Shown piece by piece: positions 11,471 to 22,569 of a stretch of 64,000 bases of DNA. The stretch spans positions 620,001-684,000 of the forward strand of contig JAESUZ010003530.1 of assembly GCA_017311185.1 (NCBI GenBank). Direction: 5' to 3'. Source of the DNA: Proteles cristata cristata (Eukaryota > Chordata > Mammalia > Carnivora > Hyaenidae). The position numbers and the translations under genes were made by a program. The notes under the pieces were generated by a model, which did no database searches, was not told the DNA's origin, and saw only the letters and a program-made list of their open reading frames with translations. The stretch's first letter is position 1. Each line of letters begins with the position of its first letter.

Positions 11471-12049
11471 AAAGTAGCAATTCATGGGATCAAACTATGA
11501 TAACATGGTATTTTCACCTAGTTTATGGTGTTTTCATTGCCCAGAGAATTTGATCTCAAGAGTGCTAGGTGGAGTGCATTACCATTCTTACAGAATGCTA
11601 GAGAGTCATCGCCAGCTATATTCTACTTCCGATACTCTATCACTCTATCAACTGTTAAAGCAACTCTAGGTTAAGGACTTATTAAAAGCAAAGTTCCCAA
11701 AGCCTCACCTTTGATAGACTCTTCACTGACCATTCTTTACGTAAAGTTTTATTACTCTTGACTTTGAGACCCCGCACCGTTGTGTTGACCCTTTCTACCT
11801 CTTTCATGGCGTCCTCTTAGTCTATTTTTTTGGTTTCTTTTTCTTTCTTTTTTTTTTTTTATAGTTTATTGTCAAGTTGGTTTCCATATAACACCCAGTG
11901 CTCATCCCCACAAGTGCCCTCCTCCATGTCCATCACCCCACTTCCCCTCAGTTTGTTCTCAGCATTCAAGAGTCTCGCATGGTTTGCCTCCCTCCCTCTC
12001 CCCCACTATTTTCCCCCTTCTTCTCCCCCACGGTCCTCTGCTAAGTTCC

Positions 12050-15000
12050 TCCTAATTCTCCTATATGTGCAAACATATGGTAGCTGTCTTTCTCTGCCTG
12101 ACTTATTTCGCTCAGCATAACACTCTCAAGGTCCATCCATGTTGCTACACATGGCCAGATTTCATTCTTTCTCATTGCCATGTAGTATTACATGGTATAG
12201 ATAAACCACATCTTCTTGATCCATTCGTCCGTTGATGGACACTTAGGCTCTTTCCATGTTTTGGCTGTTGTTGAGAGTGCTGCTATGAACATTGGGGTAC
12301 ATGTGTCCCCTATGCATCAGCACTCCAATATCCCTTGGGTAAATTCCTAGCAGTGCTATTGCTGGGTCCTAGGGGAGTTCTAGTGTTAATTTTTTGAGGA
12401 ACCTCCACACTGTTTTCCAGAGGGGCTGCACCAGTTTACATTCCCACCAACAGTGTAGGAGGGTGCCCGTTTCTCCACATCCTCGCCAGCATCTAGAGTT
12501 CTCTGATTTGCTCATTTTAGCCACTCTGACTGGTGTGAGGTGATATCTCAGTGTGGTTTTTGATTTGTATTTCCCTGATGAGGAGGGATGCTGAGCATCG
12601 TTTCATATGTCTGTTGGCCATCTGGATGTCCTCTTTGGAGAAGTGTCTGTTCATATCTTCTGCCCATTTCTTCACTGGATTGTTTGTTTTTCGGGTGTGG
12701 AGTTTGGAGAGTTCCTTATAGATTTTGGATACTAGCCCTTTATCTGATATGTCATTTGCAACTATCTTTTCCCATTCTGTTGGTTGCTATTAGTTTTGTG
12801 GGTTGTTTCCTTTGCTGTACAGAAGCTTTTAATCTTGATGAGGTCCCAATAGTTCATTTTTGCTCTTGATTCCCTTGCTTTTGGGGATGTGTCAAGTAAG
12901 AAATTGTTGTGGTTGAGGTCAAGGAAGTTGTTTCCTGCTGTCTCCTCTAGGGCTTTGATGGTTTCCTGTCTCACGTTCAGGTTCTTTATCCATTTTGAGT
13001 TTATTTTTGTGTATGGCATGAGAAAATGATCTAGTTTCATTTTTCTGCATGTTACTGTCCAGTTCTCCCAGCATTGTCTGTTAAGAGGCTGTCTTTTTTC
13101 CATTGTATACTCTTTCCTGCTTTGTCAAAGATTAGTTGGCTGTACACTTTTGGGTCCAATTCTGAGTTCTCAATTCTATTCCATTGGTCAATGTGTCTGT
13201 TTTTGTGCCAATACCATACTGTCTTGATGATGACAGCTTTGTAGTAGAGACTAAAGTCTGGGAGGGTGATGCCTCCTGTTTTGGTTTTCCTCTTCAGTAT
13301 TACTTTGGCTATTCGGGGTCTTTTATGGTTCCATACAAATTTTAGGTTAGTTTGTTCTATTTTGAGAAATATGCTGGTGCAATTTTGATTGGGATTGCAT
13401 TGAATGTGTAGATTGCTTTGGGTAGTAACGACATTTTAATTATATTTATTCTTCCAATCCATGAGCATGGAATATTTTTCCATTTCTTTGTGTCTTCTTC
13501 AATTTCCTTCATAAGTTTTCTATAGTATTCATCATACAGATCTCTTATTTCTTTGGTTAAGTTTATTCCTAGATATTTTATGTTTTTTGTGCAATTGTGA
13601 ATGGGATCAGTTTCTTCATTTCTCTTTCTGTTGCTTCATTGTTGGTGTATAAAAATGAAACCAATTTCTGTATGTTGATTTTGTACCCTGCAACTTGGCT
13701 GAATTCTTGGATCAGTTCTAGTAGGCTTCTGGTGGAGTCTGTCGGGTTTTTTATGTAGACTATCATGTCGTCTGCAAAAAGTGAAAGTTTGACTTCTTCT
13801 TTGCCAGTTCTGATGCCTTTTATTTCCTTTTGTTGTCTGATTGCTGAGGCTAGGACCTCCAGCACTATGTTAAACAACAGTGGTGAGAGTGGACATCCCT
13901 GTCGTGTTCCTGATCTCAGGGGGAAAGCTCTCAGTTTTTCCTCGTTGAGGATGATGTTAGCTGAGGGCTTCTCATAGATGGCTTTTATGATGTTTAAGTA
14001 AGTTCCTTCTATCTCGACTTTCTCCAGGATCTTTATTAAGAAGGGATGCTGTGTTTTGTCAAATGCTTTTCCTTCATCTGTTGACAGGATTATATGATTT
14101 CTATCTTTTCTTTTGTTGATGTGATTTATCACATTGATTGATTTGCAAATATTGAACCAGTCCTGTAACCCAGGAATTAATCCCACTGGATCCTGGTGGA
14201 TAATTCTTTTTATGTGCTGTTGAATTTGATTTGTTGAGGATTTTTGCATCCGTATTCATCAAGGATATTGGCCTGTAGTTCTCTTTTTTTTGCTGGGTCT
14301 CTGTCTGGCTTGGGAATCAAAGTGATGCTGGCTTCATGAAATGAATATGGAAGTTTTCCTTCGATTTCTATTTTTTGGAATAGTTTGAGAAGAATGGGTG
14401 TTAATTCTGTTTTAAATGTCTGGTAGAATTCCCCAGGGAAGCCATCTGGCTCAGGGCTCTTATTTGTTGGGAGATTTTTGATAACTGATTCGATTTTCTC
14501 ACTAGTTATGGGTCTATTCAGGTTTTCTTTCTCTTCCCGTGTGAATTTTGGTAGTGACTGTGTGTTTAGCAATTTGTCCATTTCTTCTAAGTTGTCCAAT
14601 TTGTTGGCATATAGTTTTTAATAGTATTCCCTGATAATTGCTTGTATTTCTGAAGGATTGGTTTAATCAGTCCATTTTCATTCATGATTTTGTCTGTATG
14701 AGTGCTCTCTCTTTTCTTTTTGAGAAGCCTGGCTAGAGGTTTTTTTGTTTATTTTTTGTTTTGTCAATTTTGTTTATTTTTTCAAAAAACCAACTCTTGG
14801 TTACATTGATTTGTTCAACTGTTTCTTTGGTTTCTATATTGTTTATTTCTGCCCTGGTTTTTATTCTTTCTCTTCTTCTACTGGGTTTGGGGTCCTCTTG
14901 TTGCTCTCCCTCTAGTTGCTTTAGGTGCGCTGTTAGATTTTGCACTTGCGCTTTTTCTAATTTCTTGAAATAGGCCTGGAGTGCAATGTACTTTCCTCTT

Positions 15001-15890
15001 AGGACTGCCTTCGCTGTATCCCATAGAGTTTGGATTGTTGTAGTTTCATTTTCATTTGTTTCCATGTATTTTTAAATTTCTTCTCTAATTGCCTGATTGG
15101 CCCATTCGTTCTTTAGTAGGGTGTTCTTTAAAAGCCTCCATGTTTTGGGGGGTTTTCCAGACTTCTTCCTGTGATTGATTTCGAGTTTTATAGCATTGTG
15201 ATCTGAAAGTGTTCATGTTATGATCTCAATTCTTTTATATTTATTGAGGGCTGCTTTATGTCTCAGTATGTGATCTATCTTGGAGAATGTGCCATGCGCA
15301 CTTGAGAAGAAAGTGAATTCCATAGCCTCAGAGTGTAGAGTTCTAAATGTATCTGTCAAATCCATCTGGTCCAATGTGTCATTTAAGTCCTTTGTGTCTT
15401 TATTGATTTTCTGTTTAGTTGATCTATCCATTGCTGTAAGTGGAGTATTAAAGTCCCCTGCTATTAGCACGTTCTTATCGATAAGAGTGTTTCTGTTTGT
15501 GATTAATTGTTTTATGTATTTAGGTGCTTCCATATTTGGTGCATAGACATTTATAATTGTTAGCTCTTCCTGTTGGATATACCCTGTAATTATATTATAA
15601 TGCACTTCTTCATCCCTTGTTACTGTCTTTACTTTAAAGTCCAGTTTGTCTGATATAAGTATAGCTACTCCAGCTTTTTTTTGACTTCGGTACCATGATA
15701 GATATTTCTCCATCCCCTTACTTTCAATCTCAAGGTGTCCTCCAGTCTAAAATGAGTTTCTTTTAGACAGCATATAGATGGCTTTTGTTTTTATTTTTAT
15801 CAATTCTGCTACCCTATGTCTTTTGATTGGGGCATTTAGTCCTTTTACATTCAGTGTTATTATTGAAAAATATGGGTTTAGAGTCCATTG
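12050..15890 (-). pseudogene. L1 ORF2 remnant (endonuclease and reverse transcriptase)
   Basis: Open pieces on the - strand follow the ORF2 order: endonuclease at 15213-15713 (VAILISDK, NVYAPN, AGDFNTPL, KIDHIL), linker at 14733-15065, then 14210-14599 ([24 protein letters not shown]), then the reverse transcriptase core at 13578-14249 with [20 protein letters not shown] and the catalytic FADDMIVY near 13765-13790, and 12762-13103 further on. Family ORF2 is about 1,275 residues, in line with the 3.8 kb span. Several frameshifts and stops separate the pieces, so the enzyme is not made. Confidence 0.9.
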
Positions 15891-16089
15891 TGGGATTTAT
15901 GCTTGTGGTGGTGTCTCTGGTATCTTGAGTTTCTTAAACATTTCCCTCAGAGGGTCCCCCTCAGGATTTCTTATAGGGGTGGTTTAGTGGTGACGAATTC
16001 TTTCAATTTTTGTTTATTTGGAAAGTCTTTTATCTCTCTTTCTATTCTGAATGACAAGCTTGCTGGATAGAGGATTCTTGGCTGCATAT

Positions 16090-16880
16090 TTTTTCTGTTC
16101 ATCACATTGAAGATCCCTGCCATTCCTTTCTGGCCTGCCAAGTTTCAGTAGATAGGCCTGTCACCACTCTGATAGGTTTCCCTTTGTATGTTAGGGCACT
16201 TTTCTCCTTAGCTGCTTTCAGAATTCTCTCTTTGTCCTTATATTTTGCCAGTTTCACTATGATATGTTTTGCAGAAGATCGATTCAAGTTACGTCTGAGG
16301 GGAGTTCTCTGTACCTCTTGGATTTCAATATCTGTTTCCTTCCCCAGGTCGGGGAAGTTCTCTGCTATAATTTGTTCAAGGACTCCTTCAGCGCCTTTCC
16401 CTCTCTTCCTCTTCTGGAATTCCTATGATACCGATATTATTTGATTGTATTGCTGCACTCTCGAACTCTCCTTTCGTGTTCTTGCATCAGTTTATCTCGC
16501 TTTTTCTCAGCTTCCTCTGTTTCTATAATTGTGTCTTCTAAATCACTTATTCACTTTTCTGCCTCTTCAATCCGTGCATTGGACGCCTTCATTTTATTTT
16601 GCATCTTATTTATAGCATTTTTTAATTCATCACAACTATTTTTAAGCTCCATAGTCTTTGTAGCAATAGTTTCTCTGGTGTCTTTCATGCCTTTTTCAAG
16701 CCCAGCGATTAATTTTATGACTATTGTTCTAAATTCTTGTTCAGTTATTTTGCTTATATCTGTTTTGAGCAGTTCTTTAGCTGTCAATTCTTCCTGGATT
16801 TCTTTGGAGAAGAGAGCTCTTTCGTTTCGTCATTTTGGTGAGCTTTCTATTTCTTGTTAGTTTTAAAAGCTTGTTATGCT
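16090..16880 (-). pseudogene. L1 ORF1 remnant
   Basis: Minus-strand open pieces at 16551-16787 (78 residues, Lys/Glu-rich, coiled-coil-like, KGMKDTRETIATKTMELKNS) and 16102-16287 (SAKHIIVKLAKYKDKERILK followed by a TYKGKPIRV segment, the C-terminal RNA-binding domain of the L1 ORF1 protein). ORF1p is the trimeric RNA chaperone of the L1 particle. The pieces are in broken frames, so no intact product is expected. Edges are approximate. Confidence 0.85.
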
Positions 16881-18668
16881 CTCTGCACCTGTGGGCACTG
16901 CTGTACCAAAGAAGGCTCTTTGACTGTCCAGGGTCTGTGCAGGGTCTGTGCATTGAGAAGGTGTTCTTTGAATGGTATCTCTTGGTCTCTCTTGCTGAGA
17001 CCTTGGTTATTTTATTTTCCTACTCGTAATGGTATTTGGGACTCTCCACCATGTGTACTTTGGCTTGTTTCTTGAGGTAGCCCTGGCAAAGAAAACAGAC
17101 AAACACTCAGGGAACAAAGAAAAATCCAACAAACACGCAAGCTGAAAGGGAAAACGAAAAAGAGAAAAGAGGAAGGAGGGAAGGCGAATACTAAGAAATA
17201 AAAATACATAAAAAAGAAAAAAAGAAGAAAAGGAAATGAAAAAAAAACCCAATAGACAAAGAACAGTCTAAAGCACGTAACCAGATTTCACAGCTACAAA
17301 TAAACAGCCGGGTGTATGCAGTGCTGGTGGAAGAGCATAGAGAAAGAGAGAAATGACAGGGCGGGGATGAAGCGAAATTGGAAATGAAATGAGCAGGCAG
17401 AAGGAATAAGAGGCTTTTTTCAAAGAGCGAAAGAGTGAAATATGGTTTAAGCGGTGAAAGAAATGACGATGGTCTTATCCAGGAAAACTATATTGTCTGA
17501 TTACTCCAGAGAGAAAGAGATGAAAAGGTAGGTAGGTGTAGAATTTACATCTAGAGAATGGATTAAATGTGACTGTTTAAGCAAGCCAGTGACCAGAGTT
17601 AATCAGGGCAGTGCATCCATGTTGGTCTTGCCGTGGCTCTGGTTAAAAAAAAAAAAAAAGAAGAAGAAAGAGAAAAAAAGGAGAGGGCAGCTCTCTAGCG
17701 GGGATGGGTGTGGTTTGGCCCAGTGCCTCCCACAGGAGTCCTGCCTTGGCGGTTGTGGGGAGAAGAGTGTCAGTGCCCCAGTCCCTTCTTGAACCAAGCG
17801 TTGCAACTCACTCTTTTGAGTGTGATTTCCCTGTGCCAGGGGCGTAGCCAAGGTGGGCCGTGCTCTATCCCAGGCCAGGCCTCCTTTCCAGATCTCAGTC
17901 CGTGCGCCCCATTGAAATTGCCCGAAATATAAACTTGCAGGCGAGCCCCTCAGAGCAGTTTCAAGCCTCTCGCCTTCCCCCTGGGGATCGAGCCAGAAGC
18001 CACTGCTCCCGTCTCCTCCAGGTCGGGCTGGCGAGCGAGGAGCAGTTTCACCCGGGGTCGCCTGGGACCAGTGCGTCCCGCCTATGGTCAGCTGGACAGC
18101 AGGAAACCGGGTCCCTCTGTGTCCCATTGCCCGAAATATAAACTCGTGGGCAAATCCTCAGAGCAGTTTCAAGCCTCTGGCCTTTCCCGTGGGGATCCAG
18201 CTGAGCCAGAAGCAAAAAGGTGCAGCCACCACCGTCCCCTCCAGGTTGAGCTGGTGAGCAGGGAGCAGTTTTCCCGGGGGTCTCCTGGGACAAGTACGTC
18301 CAGCCTAGAGTCAGCTGGAGAGCAGGAAACTGGATCCCTCTGTGTCCCGAGAGGAGGTTTTTCTCTTCTCCAGTGACAGGGACAGTGTCTTGAGCAGTTT
18401 CGGCCACTCTCTTTCCCCCCTAGACTCACTTTAGCTCCCCGCAGAGGGGGATCCCCCCTCCCCACCGTGTCTCCAGTCCCGCCCCAATTTTATCTTCCCC
18501 AGTTTGCACTCACGCTAGAAGGTTTTCTCAGCAGACTCTGTCTCCTTTTCCTCCCAAACTCCTGGATTCTGTAACGGATCCTATGGCTTCAGGCCTTCTC
18601 CGTGTGATACATGGGGGTGAGTGAGATGTACGGAGCTCCCTACTTCTCCGCCGTCTTACCCTCTCCCC
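16880..18668 (-). promoter_or_regulatory. L1 5'UTR / promoter region with tandem monomers
   Basis: GC-rich relative to the surrounding intron. Two adjacent copies of a unit of about 209-223 bp are visible: the phrase ATTGCCCGAAATATAAAC starts at 17917 and again at 18126, and CTCTGTGTCCC ends at 18125 and 18348. The second copy has extra bases around 18195-18230. An A-rich tract lies at 17645-17675. In L1 families the 5'UTR is the internal Pol II promoter; activity here is not shown. A single-copy region 18350-18668 sits between the monomers and the 5' end. Confidence 0.75.
17912..18348 (-). repeat. Tandem repeat of two ~215-bp units inside the L1 5'UTR
   Basis: Unit 1 is about 17912-18125 and unit 2 about 18126-18348. 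Shared segments include GAGCAGTTTCAAGCCTCT, GTCCCCTCCAGGT-type and CAGCTGGA-AGCAGGAAAC. Divergence between units looks to be around one fifth by eye. Confidence 0.8.
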
Positions 18669-18739
18669 TGATTTCTTTTTCTTTGATCATCTTCTTGATT
18701 TGAGGTTTTCCTGCAGTATTGTACCTTGTTTTTGTGTTC

Positions 18740-19110
18740 CCTGCCAATAGTTTCACGCAGTCCACCCCGCCCATACATTGCCGACTCCCAGATGTGTATC
18801 TCCAGTCCCTTTCCTGATCACTACAGCTGAATTTTCAGTTGTCTGTATCCTCACTACATTAGAAAGTAAACTCATTACCTTCTCTTGCTCCAACTGTGCT
18901 TTCTGTATTTCTTATCAGTTTATTAATATTACCAACACCACCCCCTTCTCTCCAGTGAATGTCTAGGCTGTCAGCTCAACCTATGAAATCTTCTCCCCTT
19001 CCTTTTATGCCCCACCTGCCGCTCCCTTAATTCAGTTGTCAGCTGTCTCTACCTGGGAGTGCTCTGGCAGATTCCTACTGCCTTCGCTGGTTCCAGGGTA
19101 AAGGATCAAT
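18740..19110 (+). mobile_element. Probable L2 fragment
   Basis: Contains GACTCCCAGATGTGTATCTC, CTCCAGTGAATGTCTAGGCT and pyrimidine-rich text similar to L2. Diverged. Confidence 0.45.
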
Positions 19111-19473
19111 GTGGTTTCTTTGTTTGTGCCTTTGTTTAACTTAAAGCAAGTACTGTTTGAAAGTCAGCCTTTTCATCTATGGTCAAAAAATAATTCTTTT
19201 AAAACTTTTACAATTTTCCTGTGTAGTATTTATTTTCACTTATAAAAGTAGGAGTAAAAATCATTATAGCTGTGGAAGGCCAGTCTATGATTACTTTAAT
19301 CTTTTGGCTCCACTAAAGAGTCTTTTCTCATTTTTATGATTGTCTGCAGAAGAATCAGGATAAATGAGCTTATAGGATTGTAAGGAAGGCTTTGGATAAA
19401 TATAAAGATAGAGAACCTAAAACATAAGATACCAGATAGAGCCTACTCAATCGTTGAAGGGCAGTTGTTTTTA

Positions 19474-19718
19474 TTTTTTTTTAATTTTTTTTATTGTTTT
19501 TGTTTTTTTTTTTTAATGTTTTTTATTTATTTCTAGGAGAGAGAGAGAGAGAGACAGCGTGAGCAGGGGAGGGTCAGAGAGAGAGGGAGTCACAGACTGA
19601 AACAGGCTCCAGGCTCTGAGCTGGCAGTCAGCACAGAGCCCGACGCGGGGCTCGAACCCACGAACCGGGAGATCATGACCTAAGCGAAAGTCGGATGCTT
19701 AACCGACTAAGCCACCCA
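19474..19718 (-). repeat. CAN-SINE, young subfamily
   Basis: Antisense. Duplication AAGGGCAGTTGTTTTTA at 19457-19473 and 19719-19735 (17 bp). The head lacks the last GGTGCCCC bases, so it is slightly 5'-truncated. TTTCTAG|G at 19530-19537. Confidence 0.93.
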
Positions 19719-20217
19719 AAGGGCAGTTGTTTTTAAAACTTGCTATTCTATAAAGGTAAAGGTTAAATGTTCAAAGATAAAAAGATACTTCAATAAAAAG
19801 GTTTCCTATTTTAACAAGAGAGATTTAATAATGATGGATCAAATCAACTTTATCTTGCCCTCTTACCTGAGTCAAAATTTACCTAAATTATAATGATTAA
19901 CTCGAATAATTTTTCCTGGATTTTTATCTTTTCAACAATAGATATATATTATAGTAGATAATTGTTGTGGATATATAACAGTAGTATATAATTAGAAAAC
20001 AATCAACACACAGTGATTCTATAAATTGTTTAAATTCTGTTATCTGAGCTCTAACATTTTCTGCTTCTGGGTGCTAGGTATAAAAGAGTCAGAAATGGCG
20101 CTCTCTATCTTAGAGACAACACATATATTTTTAAAGCTTATCAGTCTATTTTCCAAGAGCAAATTGCCAGGCACAGTTTGATTAGTGGTTTCCCACTCTA
20201 GGCAAAACTGATTTCTT

Positions 20218-20440
20218 GGGGCACCTGGGTGCCTCAGTCGGTTAAGCGTCCGACTTTGGCTCAGGTCATGATCTCACGATTTGTGGGTTCGAGCCCTGCA
20301 TCAGGCTCTGTTCTGACAGCTAGCTCAGAGCCGGGAGCCTGTTTCAGATTCTGTGTCTCCCTCTCTCTCTGTCCCCTGCTCGTGCGCGCTCTCTCTCTCT
20401 CAGAAATAAATTAAAAACATTAAAAAATTTTAAAAAAACC
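20218..20440 (+). repeat. CAN-SINE
   Basis: Sense, starting GGGCACCTGGGTGCCTCAGT. Short duplication CTGATTTCT near 20209 and 20441. Confidence 0.9.
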
Positions 20441-20521
20441 CTGATTTCTCTTGCTTTAAACCGTTTCTCAGAGAGCTCTTTTGATTCTCTGAAGTTACTT
20501 TGTAACATTTAGCTTTTTAAT

Positions 20522-20650
20522 TCATTAATTCAAAAAATACTTCTGAACCCTTATGGTAGGCCAAGTGCTATTGTGTACTAGGGAATCATCAATAAATCAA
20601 ACAGAAAATGTTCCTGCCTCCACCGAGCTTACATCCCAGTGAAGAAGCTG
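20522..20650 (-). mobile_element. L2 3' end
   Basis: TTCATTAATTCAAAAAATAC, GGCCAAGTGCTATTGTG and ACCGAGCTTACATCCCAGTG, the reverse of the L2 3' end. Confidence 0.65.
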
Positions 20651-20894
20651 GCAAAACCTTTCCCTAATAATTGTAAGTTAGATTTCCAGTTCAAATTGTA
20701 AAACTTTTAAAATAAAGAAAAAATAAATCCCAGTAATGATATTAATGACTCTGGCATAACTTTGGTATAGTTACAGTCTCAGTATTCTTTCCTAAATTTG
20801 GCATAATTCTCAATTTTACAGGTTCTTGTCAGAAAGCCTGATTGTTAGATACAAACAAAACTTGCATACTCTTATCGGTTCTCAATTTTAGAGC

Positions 20895-21114
20895 ATGCTT
20901 CTTTAAATTATTTTTTTAAATGTTTATTTATTTATTTTGAGAGAGCAAGAGAGAATGAGCAGAGGAGGGGCAGAGAGAGAGGGAAAGAGAGAATCCCAAG
21001 CTGACAGCCCAGAGCCCTGTCGACATGGGTCTCAACCTCGTGAACCGTGAGATCATGACGTGAGCTGAAATCAAGAGCTAGACACTTAACTGACTGAACC
21101 ACCCAGGTGCCCCT
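20895..21114 (-). repeat. CAN-SINE
   Basis: Antisense, ending GAACCACCCAGGTGCCCC; older, diverged. Confidence 0.88.
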
Positions 21115-21232
21115 ACAGTATGTTTCTTAAGTTATAAATACCAATTCATAGCCATAGCTTTGTAGAGTGGAACTACTTATGTATAACCTAAACCATTTCA
21201 GTCATCTGGATTTTTAACTCCCCCCTTCCTTT

Positions 21233-21480
21233 GAAGCTTTATTGAGGTATAATGGACACAAATAAACTACACAGATTCAAAGCCCACAATTTGAAGAGTT
21301 TCAGTCCATAGTGTGTACATGTGAAACCATTACTGCAACCAAGATTATGAGCCTAGGCATCACCCCTGCACATTCAGAAAGATATTAGGGGGTGTGTGTG
21401 CATGTATGTGTGGGTGTGTTTTACCATATTATGTTTTATGAAATATTTCAAGCGTATAAAAATATATAATAGGGTTTCTA
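21233..21480 (-). mobile_element. Old L1M 3'UTR fragment
   Basis: TTTATTGAGGTATAATGGAC and the following AAACTACACAGATTCAAAG resemble the antisense of L1M 3'UTRs. No coding part visible. Confidence 0.55.
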
Positions 21481-22044
21481 GTTCCTGTTACTGGCAGAAC
21501 GAAGTCATGAGTGACACTTCCCAGCAGTTAACAAACTGAAGGCAAGAGAAAGTGATCAAAAGTAGGTAGAAACTAGAGGTCCCCCTTAAAGGACCACATC
21601 TGCAATGAGTAAGCATTGCAAAGTTTGTAACTTTTTTGCCTGAGTGAGTTTCCCTAATCCCTGGATCTCATGTGGCATAGACCCCATAGTCTTAACCAGT
21701 TTGAGGTGACAGAGGTCAGGGAGTCTAACAAAAAACAAAAAACACACAACTAGACAGAAACGTGAGAGGGACCTGTTCTTGAAAGACAAATACACTGGCT
21801 AAGATTTGTGAGTTTTTTGCTTTTGTTGATCAAATGCCTTTTGTGACTTATGCATAGGTATAGTGGCAGAAAGCTGAAGTTTTTTTTTTTTTATTGTCAT
21901 GAATTATTAGATAACAGAGCTTGGAGCTGACAGAGCAGGTAGAAATTTATGGGGAAATCCCAGCAGCAATAGAACCTGTAGAAAGAATGAGCCCCAAAAT
22001 CTGGGTATAAATTCTGCTCAAATCTTTGGCTGACCATTAAACTA

Positions 22045-22260
22045 TACAGGTACAGGGGGAGAGAGAGAGTGTGTGTGTGTGCATGTGAGCAAGCAAGAGC
22101 AGGGGAGGGGCAGAGAGAGAGGGGTCAGAGAATCTCGAGCAGGCTTTGTACTGTCAGCAAAGAGTCTGATGTGGGGCTCGAACTCATGAACTGTGAGATC
22201 ATAACCTAAGCCGAAATCAAGGAGTTGGTCGCTTAACTGACTGAGCCAGCCAGGTGCCCC
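22045..22260 (-). repeat. CAN-SINE
   Basis: Antisense, ending GAGCCAGCCAGGTGCCCC. The tail is replaced by GAGAGTGTGTGTG repeat. Confidence 0.88.
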
Positions 22261-22280
22261 TGGAGCACATATTTAATGTG

Positions 22281-22349
<69 letters not shown>
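22281..22349. repeat. (TA)n microsatellite
   Basis: Almost pure TA repeat of about 69 bp with TGTA and TACA interruptions placed symmetrically; self-complementary. It lies between two antisense SINEs. Confidence 0.92.
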
Positions 22350-22569
22350 TTTAATGTTTTTATTTATTTCTAGGAGAGAGAGAGAGAGAGAGAGACAGCG
22401 TGAGCAGGGGAGGGTTAGAGAGAGAGGGAATCACAGACTCTGAAACAGGCTCCAGGCTCTGAGCTGGCAGTCAGCACAGAGCCCGACGCGGGGCTCGAAC
22501 CCACGAACCGCGAGATCATGACCTAAGCGAAAGTCAGAGGCTTAACCGACTAAGCCACCCAGGTGCCCC
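22350..22569 (-). repeat. CAN-SINE, young subfamily
   Basis: Antisense, directly after a (TA)n tract. GGCAGTCAGC marker; TTTCTAG|G at 22367-22374. Confidence 0.93.

Larger units (their letters stand above)
11847..18668 (-). mobile_element. Full-length L1 retrotransposon, coding-defective
   Basis: A 6.8 kb element in antisense to SLC41A2. The 3' end is the poly-T run at 11847-11862; the 5' end is near 18668. It is flanked by a 16-bp target-site duplication, TG(G/A)TTTCTTTTTCTTT, at 11831-11846 and 18669-18684 with one mismatch. Order on the - strand is 5'UTR (about 18668-16880), ORF1 (about 16880-16090), ORF2 (about 15890-12050), 3'UTR and poly-A. The extreme 5' end on the - strand contains AAGACGGCGGAGAAG, resembling the YY1-bound start of other mammalian L1s. 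The coding parts are split among several frames, so it is an inactive copy. It shares its 3' region with the fragments at 4725-5777 and 63417-64000. Confidence 0.93.

Noticed and set aside
12588..16860. Several + strand open frames of 60-140 residues inside the L1.
   Set aside because: They are on the opposite strand to L1 ORF1/ORF2 and show no known domain; shadows of the coding strand.
17603..18407. 174- and 119-residue GC-rich open frames on the - strand.
   Set aside because: They lie in the L1 5'UTR and their similarity to each other reflects the tandem monomers; no start context or domain supports a protein.
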